The notes below the pieces were generated by a model that was not told the DNA's origin, did not search any database, and saw only the letters and a program-made list of their open reading frames with translations. From Elysia marginata (Eukaryota; Mollusca; Gastropoda; Plakobranchidae), in the NCBI GenBank assembly GCA_019649035.1, contig BMAT01002079.1, positions 140,899-173,288 on the forward strand: a stretch of 32,390 bases of DNA, in the 5' to 3' direction. Positions 1 through 9,706 of the stretch are shown here, piece by piece. Numbering within the stretch: the first letter of the stretch is position 1; each line of letters opens with the position of its first letter. A program made the position numbers and the translations under genes.

Positions 1-3000
1 ACAAATTCGAAAAATTCATGATTTATCCAATTATATATATAGAAAACTAACGAAAACATTATTATGGGCCCAGCGAAATGTAAGACTACCCGGTACCTTT
101 TCAAAAGCAAATGCGATAAACCAAGAAATCTTTTGAAAGACAATCATAGGCAGCGTAATACTGTATTTAGTGTATTGTAAAGTATACTATATTTTTCTAA
201 CATAAGGTTTATAGACAGCGGATTTAAATAACTAGGCCTATTGCCCTGAAAAGTTTATCCAATGCTCTGCTTTTTATTTTAGCGAAGCCATGGATGGTAG
301 CTCAAAAAAACAACACGGACTGACTAAAGGATCCTAAGCACTTTGATCAAATTAGTGAGATCTAACAATAAAAACTTGTGAATTGATGAAGTAAGGTAAG
401 AGAAAAAAAATGTTAACAATTTTTTTATCTCGCATTGCTCACTGTGATCATTTTCGCTATATGGTCTAGCACCGCCACTCAGTTCGTGCAAAATTTTGTT
501 TTCCGTTGTACGTTTTATCTTTTCTAAGAAATAGCTTTGTAATCATTTTTGGATCTTTCCTGCTTTATTGCGTTTTTTTATTGCTTCCTCATCAAGTTTT
601 ACCTCTACATCATCAAAAATCTGTAAGAAAAAAAAATCTACGCTTCTATAATTTCATCCTAACTATTACAGCCTCTTAACCCATCATTATACTTGAAAAC
701 TTAACCCCAATCACACGATCGCATGGCAACATTAATTATGTCAAAAAAGTCTTGGCCTATTTTTTTCCTTCTTTAGTTAGTGCTCTTGTATGGTAGTATA
801 GTAATCATAATGGCAAATGTCGCTATAGACTTGCGGCCCAGGATATATCATAAGTCAATCTAAGGCTTTAACAACAGTTTCCCTTCCACCCCCTCCCCTA
901 CACACACGAATTTATGATTCTGACAGGTTGTACCTGGGACATTCACCCACTTCCGGCCATCAGCTTTAGTTGAACCTGACGAGTCAGCGAGAGCAAGCGA
1001 GCGGCAAACACGCAGCACGCGGAAAAGAATTTTTTAAAATCAAAATGAAATAATCAGAACAGAATATAGGAATACAAATACCTATCTAGGCGAAAAATCC
1101 ATGTGGAAAATTTATTTTATGCTCAGTTTTGGTAAAAAAGTAAAACTGATAAGGAAGTTCAAGTTGTAAAAATTATAAAAGTATTTTAGAACTAATTCAA
1201 ATGTGCGTATAATGATAGTAAAACATAATTATTAATTATATGAAAGTTATGATAGTTTATTGGACAATAAACTCATTGAAAACCCAAGTCGACAAACTAA
1301 TGCACAGGTAAAAATTCTAAATGGATTTCTCTCTACAACAAGTTCTTTGATCTCCACCAGTTGGAGGGGGCTGGGATCAAAACCATCATCAAATTGATTT
1401 CTCCTGTATTCCTGTAATGATTTTAACATTCTTTGGTATATTGTGAATAAGATAAAATATCAATTAACAAATGGTGACATGGCATACTGACAACCAATAC
1501 TGTCATTTTCACTTTTTTCTATTTGCCCAATAAAGTCACCTGAGAGATCATCATGAATAACCATACGCACTCATTGAGATTTTTCTCATTCTAAATCTCT
1601 GCCGCACCGGTAAGTCTTAAAAGAAAACAGGTGATTGGAGATCAAAGAACATCTCTTATTACAAAACCGCGGACAAAACGATTGGTTTAGTAAAAACATT
1701 GTAATCTTGGTTAAAGACTTCTAAAAGGACCTATAATCTTATAACAGTTTAAAGAAAAAAAAACTTTATGACGACCCTGTGAAGTTATTGCTGGAAATAT
1801 GAAGGACAAAAAATGAAATAACCCCCCCCCCCACCAAATTATGTCATAATTAACATTGTAATCGTAAAAATATGTAATATTTGTTTCACTATATTGCCTG
1901 AGAAATAAAATTTTTTATGTAACAAACTCTCAAACATAGGAAAATTTTTGCTGTGAAGAAAACTGACTTTTTGTCTACGAAAAATTGAAGTCTTTCATTA
2001 ACCTGATTAAAAAAAAAAAGATTGAACTGCCTAATGACAATTGAATTAGAGCATTGAGACAAACATTTGTTCAACTTTTCAAACTAAAGCGATGCAGCTA
2101 CGAGTGCACCTGTAACACTGCTAGCGACAGACAACGGCTTGAAAGCACCGGATTCCAAGAAGTAATTCGGCTGAATGGATTTCTCGAGACATTATCATCA
2201 CGGAATTGAAAATTCTGGAAACATCGAACCAAAGGAAGAAAGGAAAAGAAAAACTCTCGGACGACGGTGAGTAAAGCACGAGGATTACCGTTCTTGAAAC
2301 AGTGATTTCCGGCCAATTTCCTGCGAGTGCTTCTCCGTAATGTCACTGTCCATTTAGTGTGGCCGATACCAGTATTAATATAAAAAAAAACAGCGTTCGA
2401 TACTCCAAGGGCATGCTAGCCGGCTTAGCTTTATAACGCCTGCTGCTGTGGGTCTTGTTGGTACTTTTCATTTGTCCTGAAAGCCATTTTTCTTTTGCTC
2501 CAAAGTTTAACGGGAAAAGTTTAAAACATTTTTCTTTTTTTTTACCTAAAAAACTGAAGCCGTGGGGCCTACATCATTCACACCACAATGAAAAAGTGGA
2601 TCTGACTGAAACCATGAGGTGAGAACATTCAGATGAAATATTTGGATTCGATACCTGAGCATCCAAAATTCAATATGTTACAACGGTCCGGTTCTGTTGT
2701 TCCTTTACTGAAGCCTAGCGAGAAATATGGCGGGAATTACAGGGGTTGAATCCAGCGGGGAATACTCGTATTTGTTTAATCTCCTTGTTTTAGAGAGTTG
2801 TCGTCTTCCTGTTTCTGACACTACGCCTGACCAACGGTGGACGGATATGAATTTTCTCAGGTCTCGGCTACTCGGTGGAATTAACTTGTTTTCCATTCTT
2901 TTTTTTTATCAAGAAAACGATTCTCTTCCACATGATTTAAATCAAAATTCTTGAATTTTAAGAGAACCTTACGGTGGAAAAAATAGACATTTAGGGTTCG

Positions 3001-3210
3001 TTTTTGTATTGTTCTTGTGGAAACCTTTGAAATGTAAAAGGGCCGCATGCTAGAAAAATTAAATGTTAAAGATTGAGATTTCAACTTTAAGACAACAACT
3101 GAGTTATATAATAATATTTCTTTTCCAACGTTTATCTGTGAACTGCTCTTTGGTTTGAAGACCGCCTGCCGGAAAAAAAGAAGTATCGAATCTGCTTGTA
3201 TCATTAAATT
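1..3210. other. AT-rich unique DNA, no gene seen
   Basis: Both strands carry only short open frames here, the longest being 107 codons on the minus strand at 2881-3204. Their compositions are unstructured and none resembles a known family. I see no splice-bounded exon, RNA gene or retroelement head. The only simple-sequence features are an 11-bp C run at 1822-1832 and several short A or T runs. The stretch is most simply intergenic or intronic filler. A short conserved exon could be missed by eye. Confidence 0.6.
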
Positions 3211-3213
3211 ATT

Positions 3214-3480
3214 ACAGCAGCGCCGGCGCTGGAGTGAGTTCTGTCATGCTCTTGATATCGATATTTCCCTTCCTTCTCAATATCCTCGCCCAGATGCGGC
3301 TAGGGAATCTGTGGGCTAGAGAACTCGCTTGCTGACGAGTCAATTAATTACGCTGGACGTGTTGATTATAGCGCTCAGGGATGGAGGGCGATGGACCGAT
3401 ACAAAGACCGCCAGGGTGTGTGTTTGAGGGAGGTTGGGGGGGGGAGGGGGTTAGGGGATCCGATGAGACTGGCACTAAAA
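3214..3480. promoter_or_regulatory. GC-richer island, candidate cis-regulatory segment
   Basis: This stretch is visibly richer in G, C and CpG than its AT-rich surroundings. It begins with a perfect 14-bp palindrome at 3218-3231 (CAGCGCCGGCGCTG). A TAATTA homeodomain-type core lies at 3345-3350, and a dense G-run cluster at 3428-3457. None of this proves function. The call is an inference from composition and motif clustering in otherwise featureless DNA. It could equally be a decayed mobile element or chance. Confidence 0.22.
3428..3457 (+). other. G-quadruplex-capable G-run cluster
   Basis: The plus strand holds runs of 3, 9, 5 and 4 guanines at 3428-3430, 3436-3444, 3446-3450 and 3454-3457, separated by 1-5 bases. 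This satisfies the usual four-tract rule for an intramolecular G-quadruplex. The 9-G run also makes the segment prone to length error in sequencing. Confidence 0.6.
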
Positions 3481-3537
3481 CGTCACCGGATTGAAGTTAC
3501 GCTTGTAACATCCGCGGAACAGACAGTCTGGGCAGGG

Positions 3538-3887
3538 CGGACAAGAGAATAGAGACAAGACAATGTCTGTGAACTGGAAGGGACCAAAGCAAGACAATGC
3601 AAGACAAGACAGCATTTTTCAATTTCTCTTGCTCAGTCGTGTCTTTAAGAACAATGATAGAAATTAAATTAAATCAGACAGGTGAAAACTGACAGACAAA
3701 AAGATTAGCAGAAAAGTAGGTAAAGCAAAAAAGCTAAAGGATTGAGGAAGAAAAAGAGGAATTAGGAAAAAATATTAGAAGCAGAAAGAAAAAAGTTGAG
3801 AGATAGCAAGAGAAAGAGAGAGAGTGAAACAGAAAGAAGATGTTGGGAAGAAAAGAAAGACAAAGGTAAAAGAAAAAAAAACTATTA
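3538..3887. repeat. Purine-rich degenerate low-complexity tract
   Basis: The plus strand is dominated by A and G. The left part (3538-3622) repeats CAAGACAATG-like and AAGAC words. The right part is a drifting mix of AGAAA, GAGA and AAAAG. It merges into the GATA repeat downstream and contains no open frame of note. Confidence 0.7.
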
Positions 3888-4040
3888 AGATAGATTAACA
3901 GATAAATAGCAGACAGATAGAGAGACAGATAATAAGAAAAAGATAGATAGATTGCTAGATAGATAGATAAATAGACAGATAGATAGATAGATTGATAGAT
4001 AGATACATAGATAGATTGATAGATAGATAGATTGATAAAT
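3888..4040 (+). repeat. (GATA)n microsatellite with GATT and GACA variants
   Basis: Consecutive GATA units are interrupted by GATT, GACA and AATA variants. The variants show the tract is old and diverging rather than freshly expanded. It is the reverse complement of the purer (CTAT)n tract at 9159-9232. Confidence 0.85.
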
Positions 4041-4114
4041 ATAAAAGTAATTGTGCATTAACACAATAATAAAGTACTCAACAATATTGGAGCATGTTAT
4101 TAATTATGATCTAC

Positions 4115-4669
4115 CTTCCCATGTCAAGAGCCTAGACACAGTGTTTCTTGGATGACTCCATTCCTCAGTAGGCGTCATATGGGAAGTGCCGTAAAGTTAC
4201 TCAGGAGGTGACGTTTCTTATGTACACAAAAGGTGAAGAGTTCCTTTCGGTGGTTGAGCATTGGTGCGTTATTCAGTTTTTCGAATTTTTCTTGCAGGTA
4301 TAGTGTGTAATATTTCATGTCGGGGGTGTAAGATTTTTTTTTTCTTCAAAATTTGCCTAGTGAGGAATGGAGTCATCCAAGAATTAGGAAAAAAGAGGGG
4401 AGGGGAGGGGGCGGGGGTACTAGGGGAAAAGGGCCTGAAATTTTATCAAAAGATTACAAGATCTGCGCTGGAAAAAGATAAGTCGCTCTTTATCTGTCTT
4501 TTTCATTCCAGATAGGTCTAGATCTAGTGGATACATTCTTAGTTTTTGTAAATAATTCTCGTTTTTCATTGATAATTCTTTTCATTTCTTTCATGTAATT
4601 AAGTTACAATCATGTGGATCCTCAGGCCCCTTCCCCCTAGTACCCTCGCCACCTCCCCTCTTTTTTCCT
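4115..4669. repeat. Overlapping inverted-repeat complex
   Basis: Three inverted repeats interlock. A perfect 23-bp arm at 4145-4167 is matched by its reverse complement at 4361-4383. Two bases later begins a second arm (4386-4438), whose reverse complement is at 4622-4669, nearly identical apart from a 4-bp indel and a few substitutions. An 8-bp pair at 4115-4122 and 4179-4186 flanks the first arm. Loops are about 193 and 183 bp. The second arms are G-rich on one side and C-rich on the other. I find no target-site duplication or open frame, so this may be a pair of decayed foldback elements or the footprint of template-switch replication. I do not recognise a known family. Confidence 0.75.
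4397..4426 (+). other. G-quadruplex-capable tract inside inverted-repeat arm
   Basis: The plus strand has G runs of 4, 4, 5 and 5 separated by single bases at 4397-4417, then GTACTA and another four Gs. This is a strong quadruplex pattern. The partner arm at 4622-4669 carries the matching C-rich strand, so hairpin and quadruplex folding would compete. Confidence 0.6.
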
Positions 4670-4805
4670 TTTTTAAGTTATTTTTTTATTTTTATCTCAT
4701 CATTCATATTTTGTATTTTTTTTATAATAATATTATTGCTTTTCTTTTATTGTTAGTCCTGTCCATATTTATGTAAATGTCTTAAACGTTTCTTATATTT
4801 TTTGT

Positions 4806-4859
4806 CTGACGAAGGCGTAAAGCCGACAGCTCACTTGTTTTGTCAATATTTTTAGAGCT
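4806..4859 (+). other. Hammerhead-like or retroelement-end fold
   Basis: CTGACGA at 4806-4812 is followed by a GGC/GCC stem (4814-4816 with 4822-4824) and then GACA. A 5-bp stem follows: AGCTC at 4828-4832 with GAGCT at 4855-4859. The order matches a hammerhead core: CUGANGA, stem II, GAAA-like box, stem III, then UA. Two features are non-consensus: an extra A before stem II, and C in place of A in the GAAA box. From memory, similar motifs mark ends of animal Penelope-like and other retroelements. The copy looks degenerate, and self-cleavage is doubtful. Confidence 0.3.
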
Positions 4860-4930
4860 AAAATATATACCTTACTTTAAAAAAATGACTTGCTTATCCA
4901 CACAGCTCTACTGCGACTCCTGTTCAATTT

Positions 4931-4958
4931 AGTAGTAGCAGTAGTAGTAGTGGTAGTA

Positions 4959-4991
<33 letters not shown>

Positions 4992-5125
4992 ATAGTAGTA
5001 GTGGTAGTATTAGTAGTAGTAGATGTGGTGGTGGGATTAAAAATAGAAGTAGTAGAAGTAGAAGTAGTATTAGCAGAAACTGCTTCAGCATTATCAGCAG
5101 CAGTAGCAGCAGTAGCAGCAGCAAC

Positions 5126-5190
<65 letters not shown>

Positions 5191-5208
5191 CAGCAGTAGT
5201 AGTAGTAA
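4931..5208 (+). repeat. (AGT)n microsatellite, block 1
   Basis: AGT units are interrupted by AGC, AAT, GGT and GAT variants. The left part (4931-5030) and right part (5127-5207) are purer, and the centre is degenerate. Open frames through it are composition artefacts: one frame reads Ser and another Val on the plus strand, and two frames of the minus strand read Thr and Leu. Confidence 0.93.
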
Positions 5209-5503
5209 ATATATCAGGCAACCAATGCGCAATCAAATGATTAGCTAAAAGTTGTGCGCTTCCTGATTCAAATAATTGCCTTTGGTGCGAATTTGGCTCT
5301 TCCCGTTCAAGTAAGCGAGTCGCTCAGGGCTAGGCAAAGACCCTGGCCAGAGTGGCGACTTGGTATGAGGTATGTTTCTTTAAGTGGCAACGCGGTGGGT
5401 GCCGAAGGTTCGGGTCATACTAAATGCAGGCATTTTGGGCATTTCCTTTTAAAGCATAATTCTCTCCATTGCTAACTTCATACCTCTAAAATTTTTCAAT
5501 AAT
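5209..5503. other. Unique spacer between (AGT)n blocks
   Basis: A 73-codon plus-strand open frame (5254-5475) crosses this spacer. It has no recognisable motif and no visible splice or promoter context, so I do not call it a gene. No repeat copy was seen either. Confidence 0.5.
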
Positions 5504-5540
<37 letters not shown>

Positions 5541-5591
5541 NNNTAGTAGTAGTAGTAGTAGTAGTAGTAGTAGAAGCAGCAGTAATAGTAT
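5504..5591 (+). repeat. (AGT)n microsatellite, block 2, with 3-N gap
   Basis: Nearly pure TAG/AGT units run on both sides of three Ns at 5541-5543. The gap is exactly one repeat unit long and keeps phase (AGT-NNN-TAG boundary). It is therefore probably a placeholder, and the true tract length is unknown. Confidence 0.93.
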
Positions 5592-5924
5592 AAAAAGAGG
5601 GCACATTTTGTCTCCATACTCGGCCCCTTAATCCGTGCTATTCGTTATCTGTCTCTTTTCGCGTCTTTCATTCTCTCGTTGTCTGTCTTTCTCTCTCCAT
5701 CTGAATATGTGCCTCTCTTTTTTCCTTTTTTACTTCCTCATTCCCTCTCTCAGTAGCAGTAGTAGTAGTAGAAAAAGCAGTTGTAGTACTAGTAGCAGCA
5801 GCAGCAGTAGTAGTAGTAGTAAAAGTAGTAGTAGTAGTAAAAGTAGTAGTAGTAGAAGTAGTAGTAGTAGTAGTAGCAGTAGTAGTCGTCGTAGTAGTAG
5901 TAGTAGTAATAGTAGTAGTAGTAT

Positions 5925-5957
<33 letters not shown>

Positions 5958-6240
5958 CAGTAGTAGTAGTAGTCCACGAAGTAACAGGAGATATATAGAT
6001 AGAGACAGATGGCATACTTTGTCTTTAACCCGCTCCTTAGCTAGCGTCCCTCGTTATCAGTCTCTCAGTGTTTTTCACTCTCTCCCTCTCTTTTTTTCTC
6101 TTTTCCTTACTGTTCTTCTTTCCGTCGACCTCTCTCTTTTTCTTTTCGCTCTTTCTGCCTTTCTCTTTCCCAGCAATAGTAATAGTAGCAGCAGCAGCAA
6201 CAACAGCAGCAGTAGTAGTAGTAATAGTAGCAGTTGTTGC

Positions 6241-6278
<38 letters not shown>

Positions 6279-6463
6279 AGGTAATGGTAGTACTAATAGA
6301 AGTAGTAGTAGTAGTACAAGCAGAAGAAGCATTAATTGTAGCTGCACCAGCATTATCAGCAGCAGTAGCAGCAGCTGCAGTAACACTTGCAGTAGTAGTA
6401 GTAAAAATAGCAGTAATTGTACGAGCGTAGTAGCAGAAGAAGTAGTAATAGTAGTAGTATTAA
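5592..6463 (+). repeat. Higher-order duplicated unit: pyrimidine spacer plus (AGT)n
   Basis: Two consecutive units each consist of a roughly 160-200 bp C/T-rich spacer followed by a 220-290 bp (AGT)n block. The spacer starts at 5600 and 6011 align: both begin GGCA, share TTTGTCT, CCTTA and TCGTTATC, and then become CTCTCTTTT-rich. (AGT)n occupies 5752-5973 and 6172-6463. The second unit has drifted to AGC-rich versions such as AGCAGC. This indicates tandem duplication of a compound repeat. The 287-codon serine-rich open frame spanning it is an artefact of AGT reading as Ser. Confidence 0.7.
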
Positions 6464-6747
6464 TATTATGTATATATATATATATTTATTTTTTTTAAAA
6501 TTAAAATTACATTAAAAATAATAGCATTAAATACGTTTGAATAGTTTTCTGTTAGGAATTTTTTGAAAATGCATAAACTGGTCAGGCGTATGTGGGTTAA
6601 AATAGGACTAAAAGCTGTTTCAAGTTGTGGAGGGAGGTGGAATATTGTGTATTTAATTTTATGGTTTCAATCTAGTTTGGCTTTGGCCCTTAGCGCCCAG
6701 TAAATGTCAAAATGTTGGTGACCTTACAGTTTCTTCTAGATGATTAA
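6464..6747. other. AT-rich unique DNA, no gene seen
   Basis: A short (TA)n run at 6471-6485 follows the AGT block. The rest is unremarkable AT-rich sequence up to the target-site duplication of the SINE. Confidence 0.6.
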
Positions 6748-6765
6748 ATGTCTCTGATCTTCACT

Positions 6766-7073
6766 ACCGGCTCTGTGGCCTAGCGGTAAGACACTCGCTC
6801 AGAGCTTGGGAGGTGCTTGGTTTGATCCCCGGCCGAGATAAACCAAGGACTGTATTTACAGTTGATCCGCCTAGTGTCTGGCATTAAGGATTTAATGCTA
6901 AGTCTGATTGGCCTGGTGTCACAATAATGTGACTGAGTGTGGTGTATGCAAACGCTCCATATATCACAGTATGGCAGCACGCTTTCAATCGTCACAAACG
7001 CCGTCTCTGATATAACCTTGTAGTTGAAAAGAGACGTTAAAATTAAAACAAACTAAACAGTCTTGATGGTGGC
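6766..7073 (+). mobile_element. SINE family A, copy 1 (tRNA-derived)
   Basis: A short interspersed element, copied by target-primed reverse transcription using a LINE's enzyme. The head (from 6766) is tRNA-like, with A box TGGCCTAGCGG at 6776-6786 and B box GGTTTGATCCC at 6819-6829, the latter changed from GGTTCGA by one base. A shared body follows, then a 3' hairpin (CGTCTCT with AGAGACG), GTTAAAATT and a CAAAC-type tail. The 17-bp words ATGTCTCTGATCTTCAC (6748-6764) and ATGTCTCCGATCTTCAC (7074-7090) are its target-site duplication, with one mismatch. About 15 non-tail bases precede the right duplication. It belongs to the same 3'-hairpin subgroup as copy 3. Minus-strand open frames in copies 1 and 2 (core VCIHHTQSHY or VHHTQSHY) are SINE sequence, not a gene. 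Confidence 0.93.
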
Positions 7074-7091
7074 ATGTCTCCGATCTTCACC

Positions 7092-8058
7092 GCTAATCTA
7101 TCACAGGGTCACAATCATCGTTGTGATTGAGCAAATGACATAAGCAATGTCGAGAGATGATGAGTACGCTCGACAGACTCTGGGGCCTTGCAAAATCCTA
7201 AACTGCAGCGCACAGATAAAATGCTGTTAATCTAATAAATATTTGTTTTCTGGGGTGGTAACCTTTGTAAGAGAGGGAAAAGTTTAGATGGTCAGTAAGT
7301 TCTCTCAACATAGAGATAAAGTATCTGGAGACGCCACTTGTCGGTCTCTCTCTGTGTTTGAATGTATCTGTCTCTGTCTTTCTCTCTGTCTGTCTGTCCG
7401 TTTCCCACTCTCTCTTTTAGCTAAAAAAAGCACACTTCCAACGTTAACTTTGTTAAACAAAGAAAAAAAACCAATATAATTATACCTAGATTTATAACAC
7501 ACGTTTCAGCATTCCTTGCATTTTTGGTATCAAAATAATATAGAATTGTTTAAATCTACATTTTATATTTTAGTAAGTAAAGAAGGCAAATAAATCTAAA
7601 ACTTTTTTATGATGTAAATCTAGACTTTGTTTTTTTTTCCTTCTGCTTGAGTGATAAGTGCTGAGTCCTTTATTGCCCACTATTTAGATTTTACGTATCA
7701 ATACGCATCCTTTTGAATCCTTATTTACTTTGTAGGTATACTCCAAGTGTGGCGACCTCTACGCTCATTATCAATTATTATTATAAAGATCTATTTGTGT
7801 GTCTCTCTCGGTCTCTTTCTCTTGGCTCATGCTCAATCTCTGTCGGCCTGAGGACTGAAGAACAGACCAGGGGCTACTCGCCTTTCTGTATGTCTGTCAC
7901 CAGATGGGACACATCAGGCCCAGTAATGGGAACACACGCGACCCCGAGGACCAGCGAGTGCACGCGCCTCACAAGTACTCACCACGACAATGAAGAGTCG
8001 CCTAAAGGCAGTCGGAAGTACCTGCACCACTCACATAGAGCCATATGCGCCTCGGCTG
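7092..8058. other. Mixed unique DNA with CT-rich patch, no gene called
   Basis: 7345-7420 is a CTCT/CTGT pyrimidine patch. 7840-8058 is more GC-rich and is crossed by a 116-codon plus-strand frame (7713-8063). That frame has no recognisable domain, and its first part reads through a CT-rich stretch. On the minus strand of the same patch, a GTGAGTACT word resembles a 5' splice site, but no coding exon could be supported. Confidence 0.5.
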
Positions 8059-8359
8059 ACTGAAGCACTCAATGATAAAATCGTAGCGAGAGAGGCGGAA
8101 TGAACAGAACATGGCGAAAAGAGAGAAGAGGTAGTGTTGGGAGAAGAATAATTATACGAACTCAAAGAAGATTCTACCTAAAGCTGAAACATGTACACGG
8201 ATTGGAGCTGGTCGAGCACTCTATGATGAAGTAGTAGCGAGTGGGGCTGGGTGAATAGAATGGTGGAAAGATGAGGGATGATGGGGAAGGGGGCAGGGGG
8301 CAGGGAATGGCATTTTAGAGAAGAAAAATGCAGACTCTACCCACAGCTGAAACATGTAG
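8059..8359 (+). repeat. Imperfect tandem duplication, about 150-bp unit
   Basis: Two adjacent units align from end to end. Unit 1 spans about 8059-8196 and unit 2 about 8210-8359. Shared anchors in order are GCACTC (8065 and 8216), ATGAT, GTAGCGAG, GAATG..AGAA.GG, AGAAGA, CTACC and GCTGAAACATGTA (8183 and 8346). The spacing grows from 151 to 163 bp because unit 2 has gained a G-rich insertion (8283-8305). I do not recognise it as part of a known element. Confidence 0.7.
8283..8305 (+). other. G-quadruplex-capable tract
   Basis: G runs of 4, 5, 5 and 3 are separated by AA, CA and CA. The tract lies in the second unit of the tandem duplication only and accounts for much of the length difference between the two units. 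Confidence 0.6.
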
Positions 8360-8530
8360 GCCTACGATGATTTAGGAAAAAAATATTGTGTTTTATTTAT
8401 TTTATACACTATAGTTATTAGCCCTTTTCGGGAAATTTGGCTTCGTTACTCATCGTAACTGTGTCGCCACAGAGCAGCGCCTCTAATGCCCCAGCAAACA
8501 AACACATTTGGAAACCACTTTCAACCCACA

Positions 8531-8716
8531 TGCAGGAGTGGCAGGCGTGTATCACAATTTCAAGAATGGCCTGTAGCTAGGTACCCATTTTACAGCTGGG
8601 CGGACTAGGTAAATTGCTTTCCCAAGGCAATTGCAACATGGCATGGTCGGGAAACGAACCCGCGACCTCCAGATCTCGAATCCGACGCGCTAACCACTCT
8701 GCCACGCTGAAACCGT
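8531..8716 (-). mobile_element. SINE family B (tRNA-derived, different from family A)
   Basis: On the minus strand there is a tRNA-like head with A box TGGCAGAGTGG (8694-8704) and B box GGTTCGTTTCC (8650-8660). CGA lies in the anticodon region, which hints at a tRNA-Ser-like ancestor. The body that follows (AAGCAATTTACC, then AGCTGTAAAATGGGTACC) looks like the conserved central domains of molluscan SINEs; this is from memory and unchecked. AACCCACA at 8523-8530 and 8717-8724 is a possible target-site duplication and sets the limits given. The 3' end is not A-rich, so the left limit is uncertain and could lie as far out as about 8440. Confidence 0.7.
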
Positions 8717-8724
8717 AACCCACA

Positions 8725-9158
8725 CAGAGAGTAACAGAGGCGAATTACAGATTGTCTAAGTCTTCTTCACTGGCGGACAGAGACAATTTTATTTTATTTT
8801 CTTCTTTGTTCTTTTTTAAAGTTTTTTTTTAAAAATGCCAAAAGAAAAGTTGCGAAATGTTAGCCACGGTGCGCAAAAGTGCGCTCTTTAAGTGTTACTA
8901 AGAAATTCTGAGGCGGACACACAGTAAAATTAGAACATTAGACCATTTTCCTCCAAAATAAAATTGTGATTGTGGCATGTTCAAAAGGGAATTTATACGA
9001 AAAAAGAAGAAAAACTTTTAGAGAGATATGAATAGCGATTATAACTTTGAAATGCAATTTCAAATAATATTATTTAACTTTTTTAATGTGCGCGGTTTTT
9101 TGTTCTTTCCCATATGTCGCTGCCTCTTTCTATTTATCTCACTTTGTTTATGTCTTAC
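8725..9158. other. AT-rich unique DNA, no gene seen
   Basis: No repeat copy or credible open frame was seen. The start of the 122-codon frame at 9028-9396 lies here, but that frame is carried through the CTAT repeat, where it reads as a periodic YLSI peptide. Confidence 0.6.

Positions 9159-9232
<74 letters not shown>
9159..9232 (+). repeat. (CTAT)n microsatellite
   Basis: About 18 uninterrupted tetranucleotide units, the purest tetranucleotide tract in the window. It is the reverse complement of the degenerate (GATA)n at 3888-4040. The open frame through it is an artefact, because a 12-base period gives YLSI repeats. Confidence 0.95.
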
Positions 9233-9674
9233 GTCTATTTTCGATCACAGTGGATTGTTTCTTAAGTAAAGTTTTTAATATGCTGATTTTCTATCAAGCT
9301 TTGAACGAGGCCTTGTTCGCACATAGAAATGATTACAACACTTTTTTTTTGGAACAAAACAAAAACATTTCCATGCAATCCGAACCAAGGGCTTAGCCCT
9401 CCCCCATTCCCCAATTCTTTTAATCGTATCTGTCAAATAAGAGCGTTCGCTTAGTCTTTGGTCAATACTTGGGTTATTTGAAAAGACTTGCCTGTGAGAC
9501 GTAAAGCAATACCCTGAACTCAGCTGTTCTAACCTAACCTGGAACCTTTTTTCCATTGTTTACAACGATATCATAAGTTACAATGCCTAGTCGCTCTGGC
9601 ACATCTAAAAAGAAAATGCGCTTTATTCACATTAACGGATGCCAACAACCCTTCCTAGAAAAGATATTGGAAAT

Positions 9675-9706
9675 GGCCCTGTCGCCCAAGTAAACAAACA
9701 AACCGG
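9675..9706 (-). repeat. Short dispersed repeat, inverted partner of 10591-10622
   Basis: Read on the minus strand, this 32-bp segment matches 10591-10622 at 27 of 32 positions. It starts with CCGG, contains TTGTTTGTTTA and ends GCGAC..GGCC. All five differences are transitions, as expected for decay of a common ancestor. Confidence 0.55.

Noticed and set aside
4877-5240. Poly-Thr, poly-Val and poly-Leu frames over (AGT)n block 1
   Set aside because: They lie on both strands at once and mirror the triplet repeat only.
5635-6498. 287-codon serine-rich open frame, the longest in the window
   Set aside because: It is open because AGT reads as Ser and its other plus-strand frame as Val. The DNA is a duplicated microsatellite unit with no protein-like segment.
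7713-8063. 116-codon frame and a nearby minus-strand GTGAGTACT splice-like word
   Set aside because: No domain, no partner splice site and no second exon. The frame starts in CT-rich DNA.
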